From assembly GCA_002778195.1 (NCBI GenBank), contig PCDI01000014.1, positions 638,897 through 702,896 of the forward strand: DNA of 64,000 nt. The letters run 5' to 3'. The notes under the pieces are model-generated. The model did not search any database. It worked only from the letters and a program-made list of their open reading frames with translations, and was not told where the DNA came from. The position numbers and the translations under genes are program-made. This stretch comes from Raffaelea ambrosiae. Taxonomy: Eukaryota > Ascomycota > Sordariomycetes > Ophiostomatales > Ophiostomataceae. Positions 56,062 to 64,000 of the stretch are shown here, one piece after another. Position 1 is the first letter of the stretch. Each line of letters begins with the position of its first letter.

Positions 56062-58931
56062 TCATGCCAGGGAAAACTCGTCCACGGTGCCGGTGTCTGT
56101 GCTGGCCGTGCCGCCGACCTTGTAGGCCAGACGCCAGCGGAGCTTGACGGAGTCGACCTTTCTGGAGTGGTCGCCGGCATGCCAGACTTCTAGTGTTTGG
56201 GTGACGCCGCGGCTCTGCTTGGGGTCGAGTGAGCGGCCGGACTGGGGCTGGAGTTTTAATTCGTAGCTCTGGGGGTTGTCAGTAAGGAGGAACCGAGGAA
56301 AGAAGAACCAACGGGACGAGAAAAGGGACAAAACGAGCGAGGCGAGGAAGAAAAAACGAGCGAAGCGAGTGCAAAAAAGAAAAACGAACGAAGTGAGGAA
56401 AGAAAAGAAAAAAACGAGCGAAGCGAGGAAAGAAGAAGAAACGAGCGAAGCGAGGAAAGAAAAAAAAACGAGCGAAGCGAGGAAAGAAGAAAAAAAATTA
56501 CCTTGGTGACGGCCGTCTGGAACTCGAGATCGGTGACGGGCTGTGCCGTGTTGTTGGAAAACGCAAAGGCGACGCTGATGGCGAGCGGCGCGGCGGCCGA
56601 GCGGGTGGCCACGAGCTCGATCTTGACGGGGCTGGTGGCGCTGCTGGCGACGCCGCGGTGCTCGCGCGGCTTGGCGGGTGTGGTTGTCTCGGGCGGGAGG
56701 GCGGACGAGAAGGACCACTCGTCGTCGTCGGCGGCAGCGGCGGCGGCGGCCACCGGGACCGGCGCAGAAGCCACGGCCGATGCGGCCGGAGCCGGACTCA
56801 CGGGCTTGGAGGACGACGCCGCCACGGCTGCGAGAGCCGCAAACGGATCCGAGGCCGGCGGTTTTGGCGCGCCAAAGGCCGACGACTGGTAGTTGGGCGG
56901 CTGGGGCGTGCCGGACTGCGACGGGGCCGTCGGCGTGCTGGTGCCAAACGACGAGTACAGCGACGAGAAGGTGTTGGCGGCCGGCGGCAGCGGCGAGCCG
57001 CTACTACCGTTGTTGTTCGCAGGCGGCGGCGACGGCGTCGACAGACTGCCGGCGGCCGTGCTGCTCTGCGTGACTGACGAGAGCAAGGCTGGGCCAGGGA
57101 CGTCTGTAAAGAAAATCAAAGTCAGCTTTTTCCGTCCTCGTTTTTTTCCGTCCTCGCTTCGCTCGATTTGTTCTTCCTTGCTTCGCTCGATNNNNNNNNN
57201 NNNNNNNNNNNNNNNNNNNNNNNNNNNNNNNNNNNNNNNNNNNNNNNNNNNNNNNNNNNNNNNNNNNNNNNNNNNNNNNNNNNNNNNNNNNNNNNNNNNN
57301 NNNNNNNNNNNNNNNNNNNNNNNNNNNNNNNNNNNNNNNNNNNNNNNNNNNNNNNNNNNNNNNNNNNNNNNNNNNNNNTTGACACCTCTTTCATTCTTTT
57401 CTTTCCTTTCCTCGCTTCGCTCGTTTTTCTCTTACTTACTATTGTTGGCTCCAAACCCAAGAGCTATCCCGCCTGGCTGGCCAAAACTCGTGGCCGGCTC
57501 ACCAAACGACAGACCCAAAAGATCGTTTTCTATCCCTGTCGTCTTGGACACTCCTGGTGCGCCTGCGCCTGCTGCTGGTGCGGCTCCAGACAACGACGTC
57601 CCGTTCGACCCTGATGGCCCCGCTGGCGGCACCTGGTCCGTGGTCGAGTCGCCGTCAAAGTCAATCAGCGACAGCTCCTGCGCTGCCGAGCTGCTGCTGC
57701 CGCCAGCCGGTTTGCTGCTGCTGCTGCTGCTGCCGCTGTTTGGGACCGGGCCCCCCTCGGCAATCTTCTTGGCCGCCTCGACGTCGCCCTTCTTCATCAG
57801 CTTGTACCGCTCGACCGTGCGGTGTATGCTGTCGTTGATCTCGAGCAGGCGCGCCACGGCCTCGTGGTCCTCGGACTCCTCCTCGCACATCTTTTGGATC
57901 TTGGGCTGGGCGCTGGACAGCGCGGCCGCGAGCTCGCCAAAGACGTCGCCGTCGTGCATGGTGTCGCCCGGCTGGAAGGCGGCGAGGCGCTCTTCGAGCA
58001 GGGCGGCCTTTTGCTGGATCTTGGCGACCTCCTCGGCGGCCTTGGCGCGGTAGTCGACCTTGGAGCGGGTGTCGTAGCCGGCCATGATCTTCATGAGACG
58101 GTTGGCCTCCTGGAGGTCTTCGGGGGTGCCGCGGCGGATGAGTTCCTGGAGCTTGGCGGACTGGGCCTCGCGTTCCTCTTCCTCCATCTCCTCGGCCGAT
58201 TTGAGATTCTAAGATGTTAGACGAGGAAGGCGAGGAAGAAAAAGAAGGAAAGAAATGAACAAAGTGAGGACAAAACAAGCGAAGCGAGGAAAAAAGAAAG
58301 GGCCAAAAAGAAACGAGCGAAGCGAGGAAAGAAAGAAAGGACCAAAAAGAAACGAGCGAAGCGAGGACCAAAAAAAAAGACTTACATCGCTTGGATTCAG
58401 CACGGCCGCGTCCTCGCGCCGCACCTCGGGAAACGTGTAGCCCTTGTAGCTCAGCAGCCGGTGCATGTCGCGGATGAAGCCCAGATCCTCCTTGTAGCGG
58501 CTGGTCTCGCATATTGTGCCGCGCCACTCCTCGATGGCGCCGAGGATCTTGGTCTGCACGCGGGTCGGGCGCATGGGCGGGCGCTCGGGGAAGCGGCGGA
58601 CGAGCTCGTTGAGGAACTCCTTGGTGCTGATCTGCAGATGGAACGGGTAGCCGCAGTTCTTGACGCAGATGTCCAGCAGGTTGAGGGCGAGCAGCGCCAC
58701 GTTGGGGTTGCGGTGGTTGATGTAGCCCACAATGGCCGTGGCCGCCTCGCGCGGCGTGCTGCCCTTCTTCGCATTGATCAGGTCGGCGATCTCGAGGTTG
58801 AGCGCCAGGTTGGGCTCGTAGTTCTCGGGGCTGCACGCGCTCTGGATGAAGCGCTGCAGCTGCGACGGCGCCGGGTAGGCCATCTCGCCCCAGCGGTCGC
58901 GCGCCGCATAGCGGGCAGAGGCGGCCTCCAT
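56062..58931 (-). CDS. GGA-type clathrin adaptor (VHS-GAT-ear), trans-Golgi sorting
   Basis: Monomeric Arf-dependent adaptor that packages cargo into clathrin vesicles from the trans-Golgi to endosomes. The model has four exons: 58386-58931, 57440-58208, 56502-57103 and 56062-56268, joined in phases 0, 1 and 0; the product is 707 residues. The VHS domain covers about residues 18-170 (LQRFIQSACSPEN, NVALLALNLLDICVKNCGYP, FLNELVRRFPERPP). The GAT domain is at about 200-320 (KLQELIRRGTPEDLQEANRL, EINDSIHRTVERYKLM). A Ser/Pro/Gly hinge contains the clathrin-box-like ELSLIDFDGD. The C-terminal gamma-adaptin ear is at about 580-707 (EWSFSSALP, VAFAFSNN, LQPQSGRSLDP). Length is greater than in yeast Gga1/2 (557/585) because of the hinge. 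The second intron contains a 187-nt N gap. Tsr3 is divergent upstream. Confidence 0.94.
56269..56501 (-). repeat. GGA intron 3 filled with a CGAGCGAAGCGAGG minisatellite
   Basis: The 233-nt intron (gene-sense donor GTAATT, acceptor CCCAG) carries about six copies of a unit built around CGAGCGAAGCGAGG (plus strand) separated by A/G-rich spacers. Confidence 0.88.
57104..57439 (-). repeat. GGA intron 2: same minisatellite, opposite orientation, with N gap
   Basis: The intron (donor GTAAGT, acceptor TTTACAG) shows at least three copies of the same motif on the plus strand as CCTCGCTTCGCTCG, i.e. inverted relative to introns 1 and 3. The 187-nt gap falls inside the array, so true copy number is unknown. 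Confidence 0.85.
57192..57378. other. Assembly gap (187 N) within GGA intron 2
   Basis: N run flanked on both sides by the intronic minisatellite; probably an unresolved repeat array. Exons on both sides join in frame across it. Confidence 0.95.
58209..58385 (-). repeat. GGA intron 1 with the same minisatellite
   Basis: The 177-nt intron contains three good copies (one starting CAAGCG) of the CGAGCGAAGCGAGG unit on the plus strand, with spacers GGACCAAAAAGAAA, plus degenerate copies toward the acceptor. Confidence 0.88.
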
Positions 58932-59473
58932 GGGAAGCGGGGAAGGGAGAGTAAAGTGTGTACCTCTCTCTGTGTGTGTGTGTGTGTGGTGTGTTCCTAG
59001 GAAGGTGGAGTGGATCGTCAAGTCGGATCGTGAAAACTGGCCTCCTCGTATTTTGTCCTCTTTAATTTGTCCGCCTTGCTCTGCCCTCTGTCGGTGTCTC
59101 CCGTTCTTTTGCTCCCGCAGAATACTGCACACGCTCAATCGCTCGCGCTCGTTCTTGCTGAAATGGCCGCAGCACGCGTGGGTTGGTTGCCGGTCGGGGG
59201 GGTGGCCTGTGGTGACTATCAGGCATCCGCGAAAGGAGGGCGAACGAAGCTCCCACTGGGGGGCAACGCAATGAATGGGCTTTGCGCTCATAACGGCTGG
59301 CCCCTGCGGCTGTGCCAACAAGTCCGACACACGGCCCATACGCACTGTATCCCACCTCCCGATAAGACCCCGCAAGTCCGATAAGACGGACGGAAATTTT
59401 GCTACATAGTACGTCAATCAACGGCCCATTCCCACGATACGACTTGACGATACCATCCAACAACACACACACC
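58932..59473. promoter_or_regulatory. Shared divergent promoter region of GGA and TSR3
   Basis: 542 bp between two start codons pointing apart. Contains a GT-repeat at about 58972-58988. The TSR3 start has the strong context CACCATGG. Confidence 0.6.
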
Positions 59474-60772
59474 ATGGTCCGCCACAAGAAGGACTTCCAC
59501 GGAAAGGGAAAGCGGCCCTTCCACGGACCCCCCCGGCCCCGCCCCGCACGCGATCTCCGCCGCGATGTCACCAGCGGCGGCGAGGGCGACGACGAAGCCT
59601 CGTCGGCACGCGAGGACGTCTCGTCGTCGTCTGCGTCAAACACTCACCACAACAACAACAGCAACCGACGGCCCGCCTTCAAGGCCGCCTGCTGGGACCT
59701 GGGCCACTGCGACCCCAAGCGCTGCTCCGGCAAGAAGCTCATGAAGCTCGGCCTCATGCGCGAGCTCCACATGGGCCAGCGCCACGCCGGCGTGGTCATC
59801 ACCCCCAACGGCAAGCACGTCGTCAGCCCGGCCGACGCGCCGCTGCTGGCCCAGTTCGGCGCCGCCGTGGTCGAGTGCTCGTGGGCGCGCACCAAGGAGG
59901 TGCAGTGGAACAAGGTCGGCGGCAAGTGCGAGCGCCTGCTGCCCTACCTGGTGGCCGCGAACACGGTCAACTACGGCAAGCCGTGGCGGCTGAACTGCGT
60001 CGAGGCGCTGGCGGCGGCGTTCTACATCTGCCGCAAGCCCGACTGGGCCGAGGCGGTGCTGGCGCCGTTCTCGTACGGCACCGAGTTCCTGGACATCAAC
60101 CGGACGCTGCTGGACCGGTATGCCGCCTGCGCGGACGAGGCCGGCGTGAAACAGGCCGAGGACACGTGGATCGAGCAGCTGGAGCGCGAGTACGCCGAGA
60201 GCCGCGAGACGGGACGCAGCGCCGCCGACATGTGGAAGGGCGGGAACGCCAACCTGCGGCCGCGAAGGGGAGACGACGAAAACAATGACGACGATGACGA
60301 CGACGACGACGACGACAACGATGACGACGACAGCGACGGGGGCGACGCAGACGACAGCCATGCCAACGACGCCGATGCGGACGACGACAAAGACCCGTTT
60401 GCCATCTCGGACGACAGCGACGACGACGCCGAGATGGAGGAGATCCGGCGCAAGGTGCTGGCGTCGCGGCCGTTTGCCAATCCGACCAAGGACGACGCGG
60501 ACAAGCAGAAGAACAAGACCATCGTGCCCCCGCCGGCGCGGTTGCGCGAAGACTCGGAGGCCGAGCCCGACTCGGACAACGACGCGCAGTACGAGTCGTC
60601 TGCGGACGGCGGCGGCGACGGCGGCGACGATGCCGCGTTTGACCAGATCATCATGGCGACGCCCGTGACCGACCACACCGGCGTGGCCAAGCTGAAGAAG
60701 GAGCGGGCCAAGGCGGCGATTTCGACGCGGACCTTTACGTCAAACTACGTGCCAGCGAGCAAGAGGGGATGA
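59474..60772 (+). CDS. TSR3: Tsr3, 18S rRNA aminocarboxypropyltransferase
   Basis: Cytosolic enzyme that transfers the 3-amino-3-carboxypropyl group from S-adenosylmethionine to the hypermodified pseudouridine (m1acp3-psi) of 18S rRNA during late 40S maturation. A single exon gives 432 residues. A basic N-terminus (VRHKKDFHGKGKRPF) precedes the catalytic region at about residues 75-250: WDLGHCDPKRCSGKKLMKLG (the metal-like N-terminal motif), VSPADAPLLAQFGAAVVECS, WNKVGGKCERLLPYLVAANT, VNYGKPWRLNCVEALAAAFY, and WAEAVLAPFSYGTEFLDINR. The tail of about 180 residues is Asp-rich, with a run of more than ten Asp and acidic Ser patches; it is long for the family but such extensions are common in fungi. 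Confidence 0.96.
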   Translation: MVRHKKDFHGKGKRPFHGPPRPRPARDLRRDVTSGGEGDDEASSAREDVSSSSASNTHHNNNSNRRPAFKAACWDLGHCDPKRCSGKKLMKLGLMRELHMGQRHAGVVITPNGKHVVSPADAPLLAQFGAAVVECSWARTKEVQWNKVGGKCERLLPYLVAANTVNYGKPWRLNCVEALAAAFYICRKPDWAEAVLAPFSYGTEFLDINRTLLDRYAACADEAGVKQAEDTWIEQLEREYAESRETGRSAADMWKGGNANLRPRRGDDENNDDDDDDDDDDNDDDDSDGGDADDSHANDADADDDKDPFAISDDSDDDAEMEEIRRKVLASRPFANPTKDDADKQKNKTIVPPPARLREDSEAEPDSDNDAQYESSADGGGDGGDDAAFDQIIMATPVTDHTGVAKLKKERAKAAISTRTFTSNYVPASKRG

Positions 60773-61158
60773 GCTGGGGCCGGGGAGTTGCCCATGGGAG
60801 GCGGACCACGGAAAGTTGACCATGGGACGTTGGGAGTTTGGCGTTGCGGATCAAGGATGGAGTTTCCCCCTCCCCCAATAGGGCGCACAGGACGTGCACA
60901 CGGAGAAAACATTCTGATCAGAAATGAGATGTGATATTACAGGCCAAGGTATCCTACATGCATCCCAACGCCTGTTTTGTATTTCATCCCAGTGGCCCTC
61001 AGATGCCATCCCTCGTATGCCGGTCGTGTATAATATGTACATGTATAAAGACAATCAAGCAGAGAGTCTACTGTGTTGGATGTGGAGTGGGTGTGTAAGA
61101 TGGTAGATAGAGGAAAGGGACAGCAGAGGAAAGAGCGACTCCATATGGTGGACCATGC
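60773..61158. other. Convergent 3' intergenic region
   Basis: 386 bp between TSR3 (+) and mitochondrial IF-2 (-), both ending here. No gene is seen. Confidence 0.55.
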
Positions 61159-64000
61159 CTACAGCTTCCTCTTCTCGGAAATCTCCTCGTAGGCCTGCAC
61201 CGTGTCGCCCACCCGCATGTCCTGCCACTCGTCAAACGCGATGCCGCACTCGTTGCCCTTGCGCATTTCCGGCGTGTCCTTCTTGCCCTGTCGGAGGGAT
61301 TCGAGTTTGCCTGGTTTGTTAGATGTGCATGAGAACGATTGGACTTGCCCAGACAGGGAGAGAAAAAGACTCACCATCAAACACTTTCTCGCCGTTCCGG
61401 AACACCCGGTACCGAGCACCCCGCGTCACCAGCCCGTTCCGCACGCGGCATCCGGCAATGTTCTTGTGCTGCCGGCCCTTCACGTTGATCGGGAACACCT
61501 GCAGCACCTCGGCCTCGCCCAGCACGCGGCTCGTCACCAGCGGCGCCAGCCGGTCCGACAGCCGGTCCTTGACCGCGTCGATCAGGTGGTAGATCACCGT
61601 GTGGTCCAGGATGGCCACGCCCGCCTCCTCGGCCTTGCGCAGGATCGACCCCGGCACCGGCGTGTTGAAGTTGATCACGGCCGCGCCCGTCGCCGCCGCG
61701 TGCTCCACGTCAAACTCGCTGACCGGGCCCGGCGCCGACCGCAGCACGCGCGGCCGCACCTCGTGGCTGCCAATCTCCTGGATGGCCGCGCAGACGGCCT
61801 CCACCGAGCCCATCACGTCGCCCTTGACGGTGAAGTTGACCATCATCGGCCCGCCCGTCTCCTCGGCCGCCCCCGCCGCCGCCGCCACGCCCGTCGACGA
61901 CTCGCGGATCTTGGGCGTCTTGCCCTTCCCCTCGGCTGCTTCCTCTTCTGCTGCGGCGGCCAGTGCGGCCGCCTCGGCTTCGGCCGCCGCCGCCACAAGG
62001 GCCTGCTCCCGCTCCCGCCGCTCCTGCGCCTCAAACTCCGAGGCCGCCGTCTCGCGGTCTGCCAGCTCTTCGCGGTACTCCGTGGCCTCCTTGGCGCGCG
62101 CCTCGTTGGGCGCCTGCAGCACCTCGTCGCCGGCGTCCGGCAGCTCCTTCCAGCCCAGGATCTCGACCGGTGTCGCCGGCGGCGCCTCGTCCACCTCGAC
62201 GCCGGCCTCGTTGCGCATGGAGCGGATGCGCGCCCACGTCGTGCCGGCCACGACAATGTCGCCGCGGCGCAGGGTGCCGCGCTTGACCAGCACGGAGGCG
62301 GAGCGGCCGACGGGCTTGACGCTCGACTCGAGCACCCAGCCCTCGGCCATGCCGTCCGGCTCGGCGCGCACGTCCAGGATCTCCGACAGGGTCAGGATGT
62401 TCTCCTCCAGGTCGTCCATGCCCTGGCCGGTGCGGCCGCTGACGCACACCACCTGCACGTCGCCGCCGTAGTCCTCGATCTCGACGCCGTTGCGCGCCAG
62501 GTCGTTCTTGACCTGGTCCGGCCGCGCCTCGTCCTTGTCGATCTTGTTGATGGCCACGATGATGGGCACCTTGGCCGCGCGCGCGTGCTTGAGCGCCTCC
62601 AGCGTCTGCGGCTTGACGCTGTCGTCGGCGGCCACCACCAGGATGACAATGTCGGTCACGTTGGCGCCGCGCTGGCGCATGGTCAGAAAGGCCGCGTGGC
62701 CGGGCGTGTCCAGGAACGTGATCTGCTTGCCCGTCGACAGCTTGACGGAGAAGGCGCCAATGTGCTGCGTGATGCCGCCGTGCTCCTGCGCCGCCACGGA
62801 CGACTTGCGCAGCCAGTCCAGCATCGTCGTCTTGCCGTGGTCGACGTGGCCCATGATGGTCACGATGGGCGGCCGCGCCGGCAGCATCGCCGGGTCCTCG
62901 GGCGGCGGCCGCGCCTTCAGGTCGACCGTCTCGCCGCTGTCGACCGTCGGGCTGTAGCCGTACTCCTGCGCGATCAGGGCCGCCGTCTCGCCCGTCATGA
63001 TGCTCTCGATCGTGATGTCCTCGAACCCGAGCTCGGCCAGCTGCCGCAAAAAGTTGTGCGGCTTAATGCGCAGCGCCGTGCCCAGGTTGCCGACGCTGAT
63101 GAAGCCGGGCAGCAGGATCGGCACCGGCCCCCGCTCGGCTGCCGCCAGCTCCAGCTCCTTGCGCCGCTTCTTTTCCTCCTTCCGCTGCCGCCGCTCTTCG
63201 GCCCTGTCCGAGTAGTCGTCGTCGTCCTCGTCCTCGTCCTCGTATCGGCTGCGCGACGAGCCGCGCCGCCGCGACTTCGCCTTGCTCAGCTTGCGTTCGC
63301 GTTCTGCGGCGCGCTCGCGGCGCGCCCTGCGGTGCTGCTCCTGCTGCTCCCATGGCGACGCGAACTCGTTGGCCATGTAGTCGGCCACTTCGACCATGGG
63401 GACCGCCACGTCAGCCGGGGCGATGGTGTTCTGCAACGACCCGTCTTCGGATGGGTGGCCCTGTCGTTGCTGCTGGCGGTCCGGCTGCCGTGCCTGCTGT
63501 TGCTGCCGCCTCTTCTGCGGCCTTCCAATGTCGTCAAATTGGGTTTCTCTTCTGGGTCCCTGGCGGTCACTAGCCCAGTCCCAGTTGCCCTTCGGCGCCT
63601 CCCGGCCTCCGCGCTGCCGTCCGCTGGCTTTCTCTTGCGGCCCGACGCGGGACTCCAGGTCGGACCAGAAATCTTGATCCGGCTTTCGACGCGGCGCGCT
63701 ACTGATCTGGTGCGGATGGGGAGCCGGTGGATGTCGCCGGCGGGTGTTCAGCTTCCCCCAACCAGAAGCATCCCCTGGCCGGGTCTCCGATTTCTGGCCG
63801 AACGCCGGATTGGCCGATTTCTGCCCCGACCCGAATGCTGGGTTGGGCGACGCCCTACTCGGCCTGGCTGCCTGGTTGGGAGACGTCTGCGCAGACCCGA
63901 ATACCGGATTGGACGACGCCCTACTCGGCCTGGATGCCTGGTTGGGAGACGTCTGCGCAGACCCGAATACCGGGTTGGAAGGCGTCCGACCAGAGCCGAA
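61159..64000 (-). CDS. IFM1: Mitochondrial translation initiation factor IF-2 (5' end cut by window edge)
   Basis: GTPase that brings formyl-methionyl-tRNA to the mitochondrial ribosome. Two exons are seen: 61375-64000 (open to the edge) and 61159-61310, joined in phase 1 across a 64-nt intron. The visible protein is 925 residues and lacks its start and probably its targeting signal. The N-terminal part is Arg/Gln/Ser-rich with tandem NPVFGSAQ repeats. An IF2-N-like segment follows (FISVGNLGTALRIKPHNFLR). The GTPase motifs are G1 GHVDHGKTT, G3 DTPGHAAF, G4 NKID and G5-like SGRTGQG. Domain II (VLESSVKPVGRSASVLVKRG), an inserted Ala/Glu coiled coil, domain III (VKGDVMGSVEAV, the IF2 hallmark) and domain IV (NVKGRQHKNIAGCRV) come next. 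The last exon ends VGDTVQAYEEISEKRKL. No in-frame ATG is usable as a start near 63436, so the frame must begin outside the window. Confidence 0.95.
63780..64000 (-). repeat. 66-nt coding repeat in mtIF2 N-terminal region
   Basis: Two near-identical 22-residue units (each starting NPVFGSAQTSPNQA and continuing RPSRAS), a partial third (NPAFGSGQKSA) and a fourth remnant (NPAFGQKSE). The array may continue past the window edge. Confidence 0.88.

Noticed and set aside
59636..60676. 346-codon minus-strand Val-rich frame
   Set aside because: Antisense of the Asp-rich tail of Tsr3 (GAC/GAT read backwards as GTC/ATC).

Overview
The window is nuclear DNA of a filamentous ascomycete, most likely a Sordariomycete. 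The genes have short GT-AG introns (about 65-285 nt), GC-rich codon choice, and long A/T and pyrimidine tracts between genes. The gene set includes a Grainyhead/CP2 regulator of the csp-2 type and an esterase NLR of the kind known from Pezizomycotina. No operons, CRISPR arrays, tRNAs, rRNAs or intact transposons were seen. Two runs of N (60 and 187 nt) are assembly gaps. All splice models were derived by eye from GT-AG sites, frame and family similarity.

Layout. 1-2180 (-): SURF6/Rrp14, cut by the left edge. 3028-5631 (-): exonuclease 1. 6480-7359 (+): TMA16. 10384-10620 (+): a small Cys-rich ORF. 11474-12486 (+): mitochondrial p32/MAM33. 13358-14957 (-): a short oxysterol-binding protein. 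14958-31209: about 16 kb with no supportable gene, rich in simple repeats. 31210-34417 (+): Grainyhead/CP2 transcription factor. 35402-37741 (-): an unrecognised gene whose frame is broken by one in-frame TAG. 39564-41831 (+): eIF2A. 45212-46927 (+): FucP-type sugar transporter. 47506-51747 (-): a 1306-residue esterase/NB-ARC NLR-like receptor with an acidic minisatellite instead of recognisable C-terminal repeats. 54379-55620 (+): SNIP1/Pml1-like FHA protein. 56062-58931 (-): GGA clathrin adaptor with repeat-filled introns. 59474-60772 (+): Tsr3. 61159-64000 (-): mitochondrial IF-2, cut by the right edge.

Functional sense. Five of the recognised genes serve ribosome assembly or translation (Rrp14, TMA16, eIF2A, Tsr3, mtIF2). 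The others cover DNA repair, lipid and vesicle traffic, mitochondria, splicing and sugar uptake. This is ordinary core-genome neighbourhood. The accessory material is the NLR-like gene, the TAG-broken gene and the gene-poor 15-31 kb stretch before the Grainyhead-like regulator.

Most interesting points: (1) the NLR-like gene, with a 12-nt repeat nested in a 36-nt higher-order repeat, and a start codon lying directly against a splice donor; (2) one minisatellite in all three GGA introns, inverted in the middle intron, so the pre-mRNA introns could pair; (3) U-tracts just after many 5' splice sites; (4) the single in-frame stop at 36092-36094.
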